Source of the DNA: Chryseobacterium nakagawai | GTDB lineage: Bacteria; Bacteroidota; Bacteroidia; Flavobacteriales; Weeksellaceae | Assembly (NCBI RefSeq): GCF_900637665.1 | Contig: NZ_LR134386.1 | Location: 2,224,501 to 2,288,500 of the forward strand | Length of the DNA: 64,000 nucleotides | Reading direction: 5' to 3' | Shown: in pieces, positions 9,244-16,222 of the stretch | Numbering within the stretch: the first letter of the stretch is position 1 | Layout: every line of letters begins with the position of its first letter | Notes under the pieces: model-generated | Told to the model about the DNA's origin: nothing | The model's input: the letters and a program-made list of their open reading frames with translations, nothing else | Databases searched by the model: none | Made by a program: the position numbers and the translations under genes

Positions 9244-9972
9244 ATGAAAACAGTATATCATAAAGCAGATTCAAGAGGCCATGCAAATCATGGTTGGTTA
9301 AACTCTTACCACACATTCAGTTTTGCAAACTATCAGAACAAAGACAGAATGAACTTTGGAGTATTAAGAGTATTGAACGACGATACCGTTTCTCAGGGAA
9401 TGGGATTCGGAACACACCCGCACAGGGATATGGAAATTATTTCCATTCCTTTAGAAGGAGATCTGGAACATAAAGACTCAATGGGTACTACGGCGGTAAT
9501 TAAAAAAGGGGAGATTCAGGTGATGAGTGCCGGAACCGGAGTACAACATAGTGAATACAACAAAAATAAAGACGAAGAAGTAAAGTTCTTACAGATCTGG
9601 GTGTTCCCTAAAGAATTGAATGTTGCGCCAAGATATGACCAGAAAAGCATTAAAGAAGGTGAAAAGATCAATGGATTCCAACAGATTTTATCACCTAATA
9701 AAAATGATGACGGAGTATGGATTCATCAGGATGCGTGGTTTAATATCGCCAACTTCAAAAAAGGAAACGGTAAAAACTATATGTTGAACAAAAAAGACAA
9801 TGGAGTATACGCATTCGTTTTAAAAGGAAGTGCAAAAGTAGGAGACCGTGTGTTGAATGAAAGAGACGGATTGGGAATCTGGGATACCCAAAGCTTTAAT
9901 ATTGAAGCTATAGAAGACACTGAAATATTATTAATGGAAGTACCGATGGAGTTGCCTTCTTATCTTAAATAA
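9244..9972 (+). CDS. Pirin family protein (quercetin 2,3-dioxygenase-like bicupin)
   Basis: 242 aa bicupin. The N-terminal cupin has all four metal ligands of pirins: H58 and H60 in GTHPHRDME, H102 and E104 in TGVQHSEYN. The C-terminal cupin (about 165-235) lacks an equivalent set, as usual. The frame extends upstream to 9109, but those 45 codons read through a dispersed repeat and the promoter box at 9217. MKTVYHKADSRGH is the standard pirin start, so 9244 is used. Some pirins oxidise quercetin, others are redox-sensing regulators; sequence cannot decide. The FMN reductase downstream is separated by a terminator hairpin. Confidence 0.9.
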   Translation: MKTVYHKADSRGHANHGWLNSYHTFSFANYQNKDRMNFGVLRVLNDDTVSQGMGFGTHPHRDMEIISIPLEGDLEHKDSMGTTAVIKKGEIQVMSAGTGVQHSEYNKNKDEEVKFLQIWVFPKELNVAPRYDQKSIKEGEKINGFQQILSPNKNDDGVWIHQDAWFNIANFKKGNGKNYMLNKKDNGVYAFVLKGSAKVGDRVLNERDGLGIWDTQSFNIEAIEDTEILLMEVPMELPSYLK

Positions 9973-10007
9973 AAAACTAAATTTGTATCCTTAAAAATTA
10001 AAAATAA

Positions 10008-10052
10008 TATAAAATCAACATGAGTGAAATCATTACGCGTGTTGATTTTATA
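10008..10052 (+). terminator. Hairpin terminator after pirin gene
   Basis: A perfect 13-bp stem (tataaaatcaaca pairing with tgttgattttata) encloses a 19-nt loop. The 3' arm is T-rich (gttttata) and gives a weak U tract. Confidence 0.65.
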
Positions 10053-10075
10053 TAACTTAAAAATAAATACTACAT

Positions 10076-10627
10076 ATGAAAATCTTAGCAATAGCAGGAA
10101 GTAACTCAGAAGTTTCAATGAACAAGCAGTTGGTAGCCTATGCGTCAACATTATTTGATAAAGGAGAAGTAGAAGTGATCGATTTAAATCCTTTCGAAAT
10201 GCCAATCTATAAGCATGAAAGAGAATTAGCAGGAGGAGTTCCTCAGGAAGCACACGATTTTGCTGCAAAAATTGATGGCGCAGATTTACTATTAGTTTCT
10301 TTGGGAGAGCATAACGGTACGTATTCTACAGCATTCAAAAATGTATTTGATTGGGTATCCAGAATCAAAGACAGAACCGTATGGAATGAAGTGCCAATGC
10401 TATTGATGTCTACATCACCAGGAGGTAGAGGTGGAGCAGGAGTTTTGGAAGCTGCCTCTAAGCGTTTTCCTTTTCATGGTGGAAATGTGGTAGAAACTTT
10501 CTCACTTCCTTTCTTCAATGATAACTTTGATAAAGCTGAGCAAAAAATCTCTAATGCTGAGAAAAACAGTGAATTAAAAGAAAAAATAAAGAAGATTGCG
10601 GCGATTGAAACCATCCTTGAAAAATAG
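10076..10627 (+). CDS. NADPH-dependent FMN reductase family protein
   Basis: 183 aa flavodoxin-like flavoprotein. The phosphate-binding loop of FMN reductases is at the N-terminus (AGSNSEVSMNKQL, residues 7-19). LVSLGEHNGTYSTAFKNVFDWVSR (about 80-103) is the conserved SxPEYNxxxxxxLKNxxDW block with H-N in place of Y-N. A glycine-rich stretch (TSPGGRGGAGVLEAA) follows at about 120-134. It reduces FMN, quinones or azo/nitro compounds with NAD(P)H in the cytoplasm. Its neighbour pirin is also tied to redox functions, but a terminator hairpin separates them. Confidence 0.88.
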   Translation: MKILAIAGSNSEVSMNKQLVAYASTLFDKGEVEVIDLNPFEMPIYKHERELAGGVPQEAHDFAAKIDGADLLLVSLGEHNGTYSTAFKNVFDWVSRIKDRTVWNEVPMLLMSTSPGGRGGAGVLEAASKRFPFHGGNVVETFSLPFFNDNFDKAEQKISNAEKNSELKEKIKKIAAIETILEK

Positions 10628-10652
10628 AATTTGAATATTCATTTAAAATTAC

Positions 10653-10660
10653 TATTTTTG
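10653..10660 (+). promoter_or_regulatory. Promoter of short transcript upstream of purM
   Basis: TATTTTTG fits TAnnTTTG fully and a TTG at 10631-10633 sits 19 nt upstream, the expected -33 spacing. Transcription should begin near 10667 and would end at the strong terminator at 10757-10788. Confidence 0.65.
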
Positions 10661-10674
10661 CAAAAAGAAAAGAG

Positions 10675-10749
10675 ATGAAAATTCAGACCTCCTATAAACA
10701 ATGTTTTTCTCATAAAGGGAAAATTGTGGGCTCTGAAATTCTGAGATAA
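10675..10749 (+). CDS. Possible 24-aa small ORF in a ~120-nt transcript before purM
   Basis: Between a full promoter match and a strong terminator lies ATG...TAA, 25 codons, encoding a basic peptide that begins MKIQTSYKQC and ends GSEILR, with a purine-rich aagaaaagag just before the ATG. The same stretch could instead be a non-coding RNA: tctca at about 10708 can pair with tgaga at 10742-10746 to close the segment. No known family is recognised. It could be a small protein, an sRNA, or an attenuated leader of the purine genes; downstream purM starts 118 nt after the terminator. Confidence 0.4.
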   Translation: MKIQTSYKQCFSHKGKIVGSEILR

Positions 10750-10756
10750 AATAACG

Positions 10757-10788
10757 GCCGATAATCTGAAAAGATTGTCGGCTTTTTT
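10757..10788 (+). terminator. Strong intrinsic terminator before purM
   Basis: An 11-bp stem (gccgataatct/agattgtcggc, one T-G wobble) with a GAAA tetraloop is followed directly by six T. It lies between the short ORF and purM and would end any transcript coming from 10653. Confidence 0.85.
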
Positions 10789-10906
10789 GTTTTCTAAATT
10801 TGAAATAAAAAGTAAATTGAAATATATAAAGATAGTAAGACTACAGGCATCAGATCATACATAATCTGAGAACTGGAATCCGATGATCTAAAAAATCTAA
10901 GCAGAC

Positions 10907-11899
10907 ATGAGCAACACTTACAAATCAGCAGGAGTAGACAAAGAAGAAGGATACAAAACGGTTGACAAGATCAAAAAAGCAGTGGGTGAGACCCATAATT
11001 CCAATGTATTAAACCATTTGGGAAGCTTTGGTGCTTTCTATGAAATTGGTGGATACAAAAATCCGGTTCTTGTTTCAGGAACAGATGGAGTAGGAACTAA
11101 GCTGAAAGTAGCTTTAGATACCAAAAAATATGACTCTATTGGAGTAGATTGTTTTGCAATGTGTGCTAACGATATTCTTTGCCACGGTGCTAAACCTTTA
11201 TTCTTCTTAGATTATTTAGCTTGTGGAAAGCTTGATTCTGAAATTGCAGCTGAAATCGTTTTAGGAATGGTGAATGCTTGTAAAGATAATAACTGTGCAT
11301 TAATCGGTGGTGAAACTGCTGAAATGCCGGGAATGTACCAGCCTGGAGATTATGATGTTGCCGGATTCTGCGTAGGAATTGTAGAAAAAGACCAGATCAT
11401 TGATGGTTCAAACATCAAAGCAGGTAACAAAATTATTGCATTGCCAAGCTCAGGATTTCACTCCAACGGATTCTCTTTAGTAAGAAAAGTATTCCCTAAC
11501 TTCGAAGAGGAGTTTGAAGGAAAACCATTATATGAAACCCTTTTAGTTCCGACAAGATTATACTTCAAAGATATTCATAAAGTATTGGAAGAAGTAAAAG
11601 TAGGCGGAATTGCTCACATTACAGGTGGTGGTCTTTACGAAAACGTACCAAGAATTATTCCTGAAGGGCTTTGTGCTTCTATCGACGGTTCTAAAATCAG
11701 AATTCCAAGTGTAATGCTTGAGCTGGAGAAGAGAGGTGGAATTGCTCGTGAAGAAATGCACGGTACTTTCAATATGGGTGTAGGGATGGTGATTGTTGTA
11801 GATGCTGAACATGCCGAAAAAGTATTACACCTTTTAGATGATGCTTACGAAATTGGTGAAATCACTGAAGGAGAAGAAAAAATCAAATTATCACTATAA
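10907..11899 (+). CDS. purM: Phosphoribosylformylglycinamidine cyclo-ligase (AIR synthase)
   Basis: 330 aa, usual length. Catalyses ATP-dependent closure of FGAM to AIR, step 5 of purine synthesis. N-terminal YKSAGVDKEEGYKTV is the standard PurM opening. The ATP/substrate loop SGTDGVGTKLKVA (about 58-70), DCFAMCANDILCHGAKPLFFLDY (about 85-107), GGETAEMPGMY (about 138-148) and GGGLYENVPRI (about 241-251) are all intact. It leads the purine cluster but is isolated from upstream by a terminator. Its own promoter is not obvious; the spacer at about 10846-10895 has degenerate 7-nt periodicity like that before guaA. Confidence 0.97.
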   Translation: MSNTYKSAGVDKEEGYKTVDKIKKAVGETHNSNVLNHLGSFGAFYEIGGYKNPVLVSGTDGVGTKLKVALDTKKYDSIGVDCFAMCANDILCHGAKPLFFLDYLACGKLDSEIAAEIVLGMVNACKDNNCALIGGETAEMPGMYQPGDYDVAGFCVGIVEKDQIIDGSNIKAGNKIIALPSSGFHSNGFSLVRKVFPNFEEEFEGKPLYETLLVPTRLYFKDIHKVLEEVKVGGIAHITGGGLYENVPRIIPEGLCASIDGSKIRIPSVMLELEKRGGIAREEMHGTFNMGVGMVIVVDAEHAEKVLHLLDDAYEIGEITEGEEKIKLSL

Positions 11900-11907
11900 T
11901 AATTTAA

Positions 11908-11949
11908 CAATATAGCAATGTACCAATTAAAATCATTGTTACATTGCTA
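11908..11949 (+). repeat. Hairpin and short dispersed repeat between purM and next gene
   Basis: tagcaatgta (11913-11922) pairs with tacattgcta (11940-11949), a 10-bp stem. The 5' part, caatata-g-caatgtacca, recurs as caatata-a-caatgtacca at about 13041-13059 between purN and purH. It may act as a weak terminator or be a mobile intergenic repeat. Confidence 0.5.
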
Positions 11950-11974
11950 GACTGATACATTGTTACATTATAAA

Positions 11975-12391
11975 ATGAAAAAATCCATCCGTTATTGTCT
12001 CATACTCCTCCTCTTCCTCGGAGTCGGATATTGGGGATTTAATAGCTGGAAACATAAAACATCTTTAGGAGAACTCATTACCATCGAAGCTACATTTATG
12101 CAATATGCCTGCGGAGACGAAAATGATGACGCCAAAGTTAAAAAAGTAAACGACTCACGATATAACTTTTTATTGGGAAAAGATATAAATCCTGAAACAG
12201 AAAATAGTCTTGATCCCATCGATTTTAAAGATTATTTTTATGATAATCGGACCGATCAATATTACATGACATATAAATTGAAAGGTCGTTTGGAACAGGA
12301 TTCAAGATCAGGATGCAGTGATTCCGCTCCAAGGTTTTATGTTGAGGAAATAGAAAGACTGGATGGAACACATCGGGTAATAATTAAATAA
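11975..12391 (+). CDS. Hypothetical membrane-anchored/exported protein
   Basis: 138 aa from the ATG at 11975; an ATG-less extension to 11960 is less likely. A single hydrophobic segment (about 5-23) after three basic residues suggests an N-terminal anchor or uncleaved signal. The remaining ~110 residues are periplasmic, contain two Cys (ACGDE and SGCSD) that could pair, and are rich in Asp and Tyr. No family is recognised. It sits in the purine cluster between purM and purN but looks unrelated to purine synthesis and is flanked by repeat-bearing spacers. Confidence 0.65.
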   Translation: MKKSIRYCLILLLFLGVGYWGFNSWKHKTSLGELITIEATFMQYACGDENDDAKVKKVNDSRYNFLLGKDINPETENSLDPIDFKDYFYDNRTDQYYMTYKLKGRLEQDSRSGCSDSAPRFYVEEIERLDGTHRVIIK

Positions 12392-12421
12392 ATCAAACAG
12401 GAAACTGTAAGATGTAAAAAG

Positions 12422-12449
12422 AACCTTGTCAAGGTTTTAAATCTTGACA
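12422..12449. repeat. Nested inverted repeats upstream of purN
   Basis: aaccttgtcaaggtt (12422-12436) is a 6-bp-arm palindrome, and tgtcaag (12427-12433) is inverted as cttgaca (12443-12449). The element ends 18 nt before the purN ATG. It looks like one of the short intergenic repeats of this genome, or a hairpin affecting purN. Confidence 0.45.
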
Positions 12450-12467
12450 GAAGGCTATCAAATAAAT

Positions 12468-13031
12468 ATGAAGAACATTGTAGTGCTTGTATCTGGTTCA
12501 GGAACCAATCTGCAGAGAATCATTGATACTATTGAAGCTGGAGAAATTCAGAATGCAAGAGTAAGTCTGGTGGTTGCTGACAGAGAATGTTTCGGATTGG
12601 AAAGAGCGAAGAATCATAATATAGAAAACATACTGATTCCAAGAGGAAAGAATTTCAGCAGCGAATTGGCTAAAGTAATTCCACAAAATACAGATCTTAT
12701 TGTATTGGCAGGGTTCCTATCCATTTTAAAACCTGAATTCTGTGAAAACTGGAATGGGAAAATAATCAATATTCATCCGGCTTTGCTTCCGAAATTCGGT
12801 GGAAAAGGAATGTGGGGAATGAACGTTCATAATGCTGTTATTGAAGCTAAAGAGGTAGAAAGTGGGGCAACAGTTCATTTTGTAACACCGGGTATTGATG
12901 AAGGAGAGGCTATTCTTCAGAAATCTTTTGAAGTAACGGCAGAGGATACTCCCGAAACCTTAGCCCAGAAAGTTCACCAGATTGAATATGAGATATTTCC
13001 GTTAGCGATCAATAAAGTCCTGGGGAAATAA
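12468..13031 (+). CDS. purN: Phosphoribosylglycinamide formyltransferase (GAR transformylase)
   Basis: 187 aa, normal for PurN. Transfers a formyl group from 10-formyl-THF to GAR. The N-terminus MKNIVVLVSGSGTNLQ carries the phosphoribosyl-binding GSGTNLQ loop. LAGFLSILKPEFCENWNGKIINIHPALLP (about 80-108) contains the catalytic N and H of INIHPALLP, and the catalytic Asp lies in PGIDEGEAILQ (about 144-154). An upstream TTG at 12444 is in frame but lies in a hairpin repeat, so the ATG at 12468 is taken. Confidence 0.95.
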   Translation: MKNIVVLVSGSGTNLQRIIDTIEAGEIQNARVSLVVADRECFGLERAKNHNIENILIPRGKNFSSELAKVIPQNTDLIVLAGFLSILKPEFCENWNGKIINIHPALLPKFGGKGMWGMNVHNAVIEAKEVESGATVHFVTPGIDEGEAILQKSFEVTAEDTPETLAQKVHQIEYEIFPLAINKVLGK

Positions 13032-13078
13032 ATAATATACCAATATAACAATGTACCAGTTTACCAATAATTGTAATT

Positions 13079-13107
13079 GTCATTCTGAGCATAGCGAAGA
13101 ATCTCAT
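13079..13107 (+). repeat. Dispersed GTCATTCTGAGC-type repeat
   Basis: The text gtcattctgagc-atagcgaagaatctca matches the widely seen GTCATTCTGAGCGAAGCGAAGAATCTCA intergenic motif known from many Bacteroidota genomes (from memory). It stands alone here between purN and purH with no transposase. Confidence 0.55.
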
Positions 13108-13151
13108 TGTTATAGTTATATTGAAAAAAAAATCTAAGTAAAATAAAAAGT

Positions 13152-13174
13152 AATCCGGAGGTGAAAGACCCGGA
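13152..13174. repeat. Short hairpin upstream of purH
   Basis: atccgg and ccggat arms enclose an 11-nt spacer about 43 nt before the purH ATG. It could be a regulatory hairpin in the purH leader or part of a spacer repeat. Confidence 0.35.
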
Positions 13175-13216
13175 TACAGTTTGAAATAACTGTGAAAAGT
13201 AAAAATCGAAAGTAAA

Positions 13217-14734
13217 ATGAGTAAAAAGAGAGTTTTAATCAGTGTTTCTGACAAAAGTGGATTAATTGAATTCGCACAGTTTTTGGAAGCTCAGAATTAT
13301 GAGTTGATCTCCACAGGAGGAACGTTCAAACATTTGAAAGACGCTGGTTTAAATCCAATTCAGATTGATGAGGTAACCAATTTCCCTGAAATGTTGGACG
13401 GAAGAGTGAAAACCTTACATCCAAAAGTTCACGGTGGACTGTTAGCGGTTCGTAACAACGAAGAGCACATGAAAACCGTTCAGGAGTACGGAATTGGTCT
13501 GATTGACATGGTGATCGTAAACCTTTATCCTTTCTTTGAAAATGTGAACAAAAACATTTCTTTACACGAGAAAGTAGAGTTTATCGATATCGGAGGTCCA
13601 TCAATGCTTCGTTCTGCAGCGAAAAACTTTGATTCTGTTACGGTAATTACTGATGTAGAAGATTATACAACAGTAAAAATAGAAATGGAGCAAAACGGGG
13701 ATACTTATATTGAAACCCGTAAGAAGCTTGCAGGAAAGGTATTCAATCTTACATCAGCTTATGATGCTGCTATTTCAAGAATGCTTTTAGATGAGGAATA
13801 TCCAACGTATTTAAGTGCATCTTACAAAAAAGTTTCTGATCTTAGATACGGTGAAAACCCTCACCAGTCAGCAGCTTACTATGTTTCTACTTTCGAGAAC
13901 GGAGCTATGAAAGACTTCGAACAGCTTGGAGGTAAAGAGCTTTCTTTCAATAACCTTCGTGATATGGACCTTTGCTGGAAAGTAGTTACTGAGTTCAAAG
14001 AAGAGATGGCTTGTTGTGCAGTAAAGCACTCTACCCCTTGTGGAGTAGCGATTGGTACATCAGCATTAGAAACTTATCAAAAAACTTTCGAATGTGATCC
14101 GGTTTCTATCTTTGGCGGAATTGTTGCTATGAACTATAAGATCGATGCTGCAACGGCTGAAGAGCTGAATAAAACATTCCTTGAGATTGTAATGGCTCCG
14201 GATTTCGACGAAGAAGCTCTTGAAATTTTAAGAAAAAAGAAAAACCTGAGAATCATCAAAATCATAAACCCTGTTTCTGACAAGAAAACATGGGTAAAAG
14301 TAGACGGTGGTATCTTGGTTCAGGATAATGATTTACACTTCTCTGATGACATCAAAGTAGTTACTGAAACTCAGCCTACAGAAGAACAGAAAAAAGCATT
14401 GCTTTTCTCTCAGAGAGTTGTGAAATACGTGAAATCTAACGCTATTGTGGTTTCCAACGGGATCCAGGCTTTTGGAATCGGAGGTGGACAGGTAAACAGA
14501 ATCTGGGCTACGCAACAGGCCATTGAAAGAGCAAAAGAAAAATTCACAGGAGATTTAGTATTAGCTTCTGATGCTTTTTTCCCTTTCCGTGATGTCGTAG
14601 ATTTTTGCGCTCAGGAAGGTATTAAAGCAATCATCCAGCCTGGAGGAAGTGTAAAAGATCAGGACAGTATAGAAGCTGCTAATGAGCACGGTATTCCAAT
14701 GATGTTTACTGGGGTTAGACACTTTTTCCACTAA
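13217..14734 (+). CDS. purH: Bifunctional AICAR formyltransferase / IMP cyclohydrolase
   Basis: 505 aa fused enzyme for the last two steps to IMP. The N-terminal cyclohydrolase domain (about 1-190, MGS-like fold) has [24 protein letters not shown] and [16 protein letters not shown]. The C-terminal transformylase half has [14 protein letters not shown] (about 211-224), the catalytic K-H in [14 protein letters not shown] (about 268-281), and [24 protein letters not shown] (about 455-478). Length and all core motifs are normal. No clear terminator follows; purD has its own promoter. Confidence 0.97.
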   Translation: MSKKRVLISVSDKSGLIEFAQFLEAQNYELISTGGTFKHLKDAGLNPIQIDEVTNFPEMLDGRVKTLHPKVHGGLLAVRNNEEHMKTVQEYGIGLIDMVIVNLYPFFENVNKNISLHEKVEFIDIGGPSMLRSAAKNFDSVTVITDVEDYTTVKIEMEQNGDTYIETRKKLAGKVFNLTSAYDAAISRMLLDEEYPTYLSASYKKVSDLRYGENPHQSAAYYVSTFENGAMKDFEQLGGKELSFNNLRDMDLCWKVVTEFKEEMACCAVKHSTPCGVAIGTSALETYQKTFECDPVSIFGGIVAMNYKIDAATAEELNKTFLEIVMAPDFDEEALEILRKKKNLRIIKIINPVSDKKTWVKVDGGILVQDNDLHFSDDIKVVTETQPTEEQKKALLFSQRVVKYVKSNAIVVSNGIQAFGIGGGQVNRIWATQQAIERAKEKFTGDLVLASDAFFPFRDVVDFCAQEGIKAIIQPGGSVKDQDSIEAANEHGIPMMFTGVRHFFH

Positions 14735-14786
14735 TTAAAATAGAATTAAAAATAATTAGGGATTGTAATTTTAGCATCCAAAATTA

Positions 14787-14794
14787 TATATTTG
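14787..14794 (+). promoter_or_regulatory. purD promoter -7 box
   Basis: TATATTTG is a full TAnnTTTG match. A TTG at 14763-14765 lies 21 nt upstream, giving a well-formed -33/-7 pair. The box ends 28 nt before the purD ATG, so purD is probably transcribed on its own. Confidence 0.75.
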
Positions 14795-14822
14795 TAGAAT
14801 AAGACTAGATAATAAATAAAGT

Positions 14823-16061
14823 ATGAGAATATTAATCATAGGTGAAGGCGGTAGAGAATCTGCTTTAGCAGTAAAACTTCAGAATGACCCAAGAATTTCT
14901 AAAATGTTTTTTGCCAACGGGAATGCTACTACCGATGCAATAGGGAAAAATGTTCATTTATCAGAAATCAAAGAACTTAGAGATTTCGCTATTAAAGAGA
15001 AGGTTGATTTAACCATTGTTGGCCCGGAAGCTCCATTGGTAGCAGGAATCAAGGATGAGTTCAAAAAGCATGACCTTAAGGTTTTCGGACCTACTCAGAA
15101 AGTAGCAAGCCTGGAAGGAAGTAAGGCTTTCTCTAAGAAATTTATGCAGACCTATGATATCAAGACAGCTAAAGCGGTAGTATTTGATTCATATAATGAA
15201 GCAAAAGAATACATCCAGACACAACAGTATCCTTTAGTGATTAAAGCGAGTGGTTTAGCAGGTGGAAAAGGGGTAGTTATCTGTGACAACCTTGAAGAAG
15301 CTGAAGCTACGATCCACGACTTCATGATTAGAAGAATCTATGGAGACGCTGGTATCCGTTTAGTAATCGAAGAATATTTACAAGGTTTTGAAGCATCCAT
15401 CATCGCTTTCTCAAACGGCGAGAAATTATTCCCTTGTATTGCAGCAAAAGATTATAAGAAAGCTGGAAACGGAGATACAGGACCAAATACAGGAGGTATG
15501 GGTTCAGTGGCTCCAAGCCCGGAATTCACTCAGGGACACTATGCTGATTTTGAGCAAAATATTTTAGAACCTACTATTAAAGGTCTTAAAGCAGAAGGAT
15601 TCAGTTTCAAGGGAATCATTTTCTTCGGATTAATGGTAACTAAGAACGGAACTTATCTTCTTGAATATAACATGAGATTCGGAGATCCTGAAACTCAGGT
15701 GTTGATGGCACTTATGGAAAACAATCTTTTAGATGTGATCCAGGACTGTATGGATGGAAAAGACATCCAGCTTAAGTTTAAAGACGAAAAAGCAGTTTGT
15801 TTGGTAATGTGTTCAGGAGGTTACCCAAGAAACATTGAAACAGGCTTCGAAATTACAGGAGAAGACAAAGTAAAACACAGTAAACTGTTATATGCAGGAG
15901 CGATCACAAAAGGAGATAAAGTAGTTTCCAATGGTGGTAGAGTATTGAACATTGTAGCTACAGGTGCTACTTTCGAAGATGCCCGCAAAAAAGTTTATGA
16001 AGACGCAGGTCATGTACATTTCGATTACGGCTTCTACAGAGAAGACATCGGAAAGTTTTAA
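14823..16061 (+). CDS. purD: Phosphoribosylamine--glycine ligase (GAR synthetase)
   Basis: 412 aa ATP-grasp enzyme joining glycine to phosphoribosylamine. The N-domain opens RILIIGEGGRESALAVKL with the GxGGREHA-like loop (S in place of H). VGPEAPLVAGI follows at about 62-72. The ATP-grasp core shows VIKASGLAGGKGVVIC (about 139-154), FSKKFM (about 105-110) and the metal/substrate block NTGGMGSVAPSP (about 221-232), then LEYNMRFGDPETQ (about 281-293). It has its own promoter upstream and a strong terminator downstream. Confidence 0.96.
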   Translation: MRILIIGEGGRESALAVKLQNDPRISKMFFANGNATTDAIGKNVHLSEIKELRDFAIKEKVDLTIVGPEAPLVAGIKDEFKKHDLKVFGPTQKVASLEGSKAFSKKFMQTYDIKTAKAVVFDSYNEAKEYIQTQQYPLVIKASGLAGGKGVVICDNLEEAEATIHDFMIRRIYGDAGIRLVIEEYLQGFEASIIAFSNGEKLFPCIAAKDYKKAGNGDTGPNTGGMGSVAPSPEFTQGHYADFEQNILEPTIKGLKAEGFSFKGIIFFGLMVTKNGTYLLEYNMRFGDPETQVLMALMENNLLDVIQDCMDGKDIQLKFKDEKAVCLVMCSGGYPRNIETGFEITGEDKVKHSKLLYAGAITKGDKVVSNGGRVLNIVATGATFEDARKKVYEDAGHVHFDYGFYREDIGKF

Positions 16062-16071
16062 TAAAATCATG

Positions 16072-16105
16072 AAAAAAGATTTGGAGCCATTCCAAGTCTT
16101 TTTTT
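16072..16105 (+). terminator. Intrinsic terminator after purD
   Basis: A stem (aaaagatttgga/tccaagtctttt, one T-G wobble) with the five-base loop gccat runs into a seven-T tract. Confidence 0.85.
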
Positions 16106-16122
16106 GTAAAGCAGTTAATAAT

Positions 16123-16199
16123 TAGAAATAAGAACTCAGATGACAGAACCCGGGCTTCAGATTAATAATCTGAAATCTGAGGTCTGAAATCTGAAATCT
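16123..16199 (+). repeat. Degenerate heptanucleotide array upstream of guaA
   Basis: Eleven consecutive 7-nt units can be laid out here. The first six are degenerate (tagaaat, aagaact, cagatga, cagaacc, cgggctt, cagatta). The last five are ataatct, gaaatct, gaggtct, gaaatct, gaaatct. The array ends 23 nt before the guaA ATG, so it should be transcribed into the guaA leader or lie over its promoter. Confidence 0.65.
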
Positions 16200-16222
16200 T
16201 TCAAACAAATCAATCATCAAAA

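Noticed and set aside
14731..14759. Hairpin after purH as terminator
   Set aside because: Only a 6-bp A/T stem (ctaatt/aattag) with a long loop and no T run.
16169..16199. CRISPR-like direct repeats before guaA
   Set aside because: Units are 7 nt with no spacers and no cas genes; this is a tandem array.
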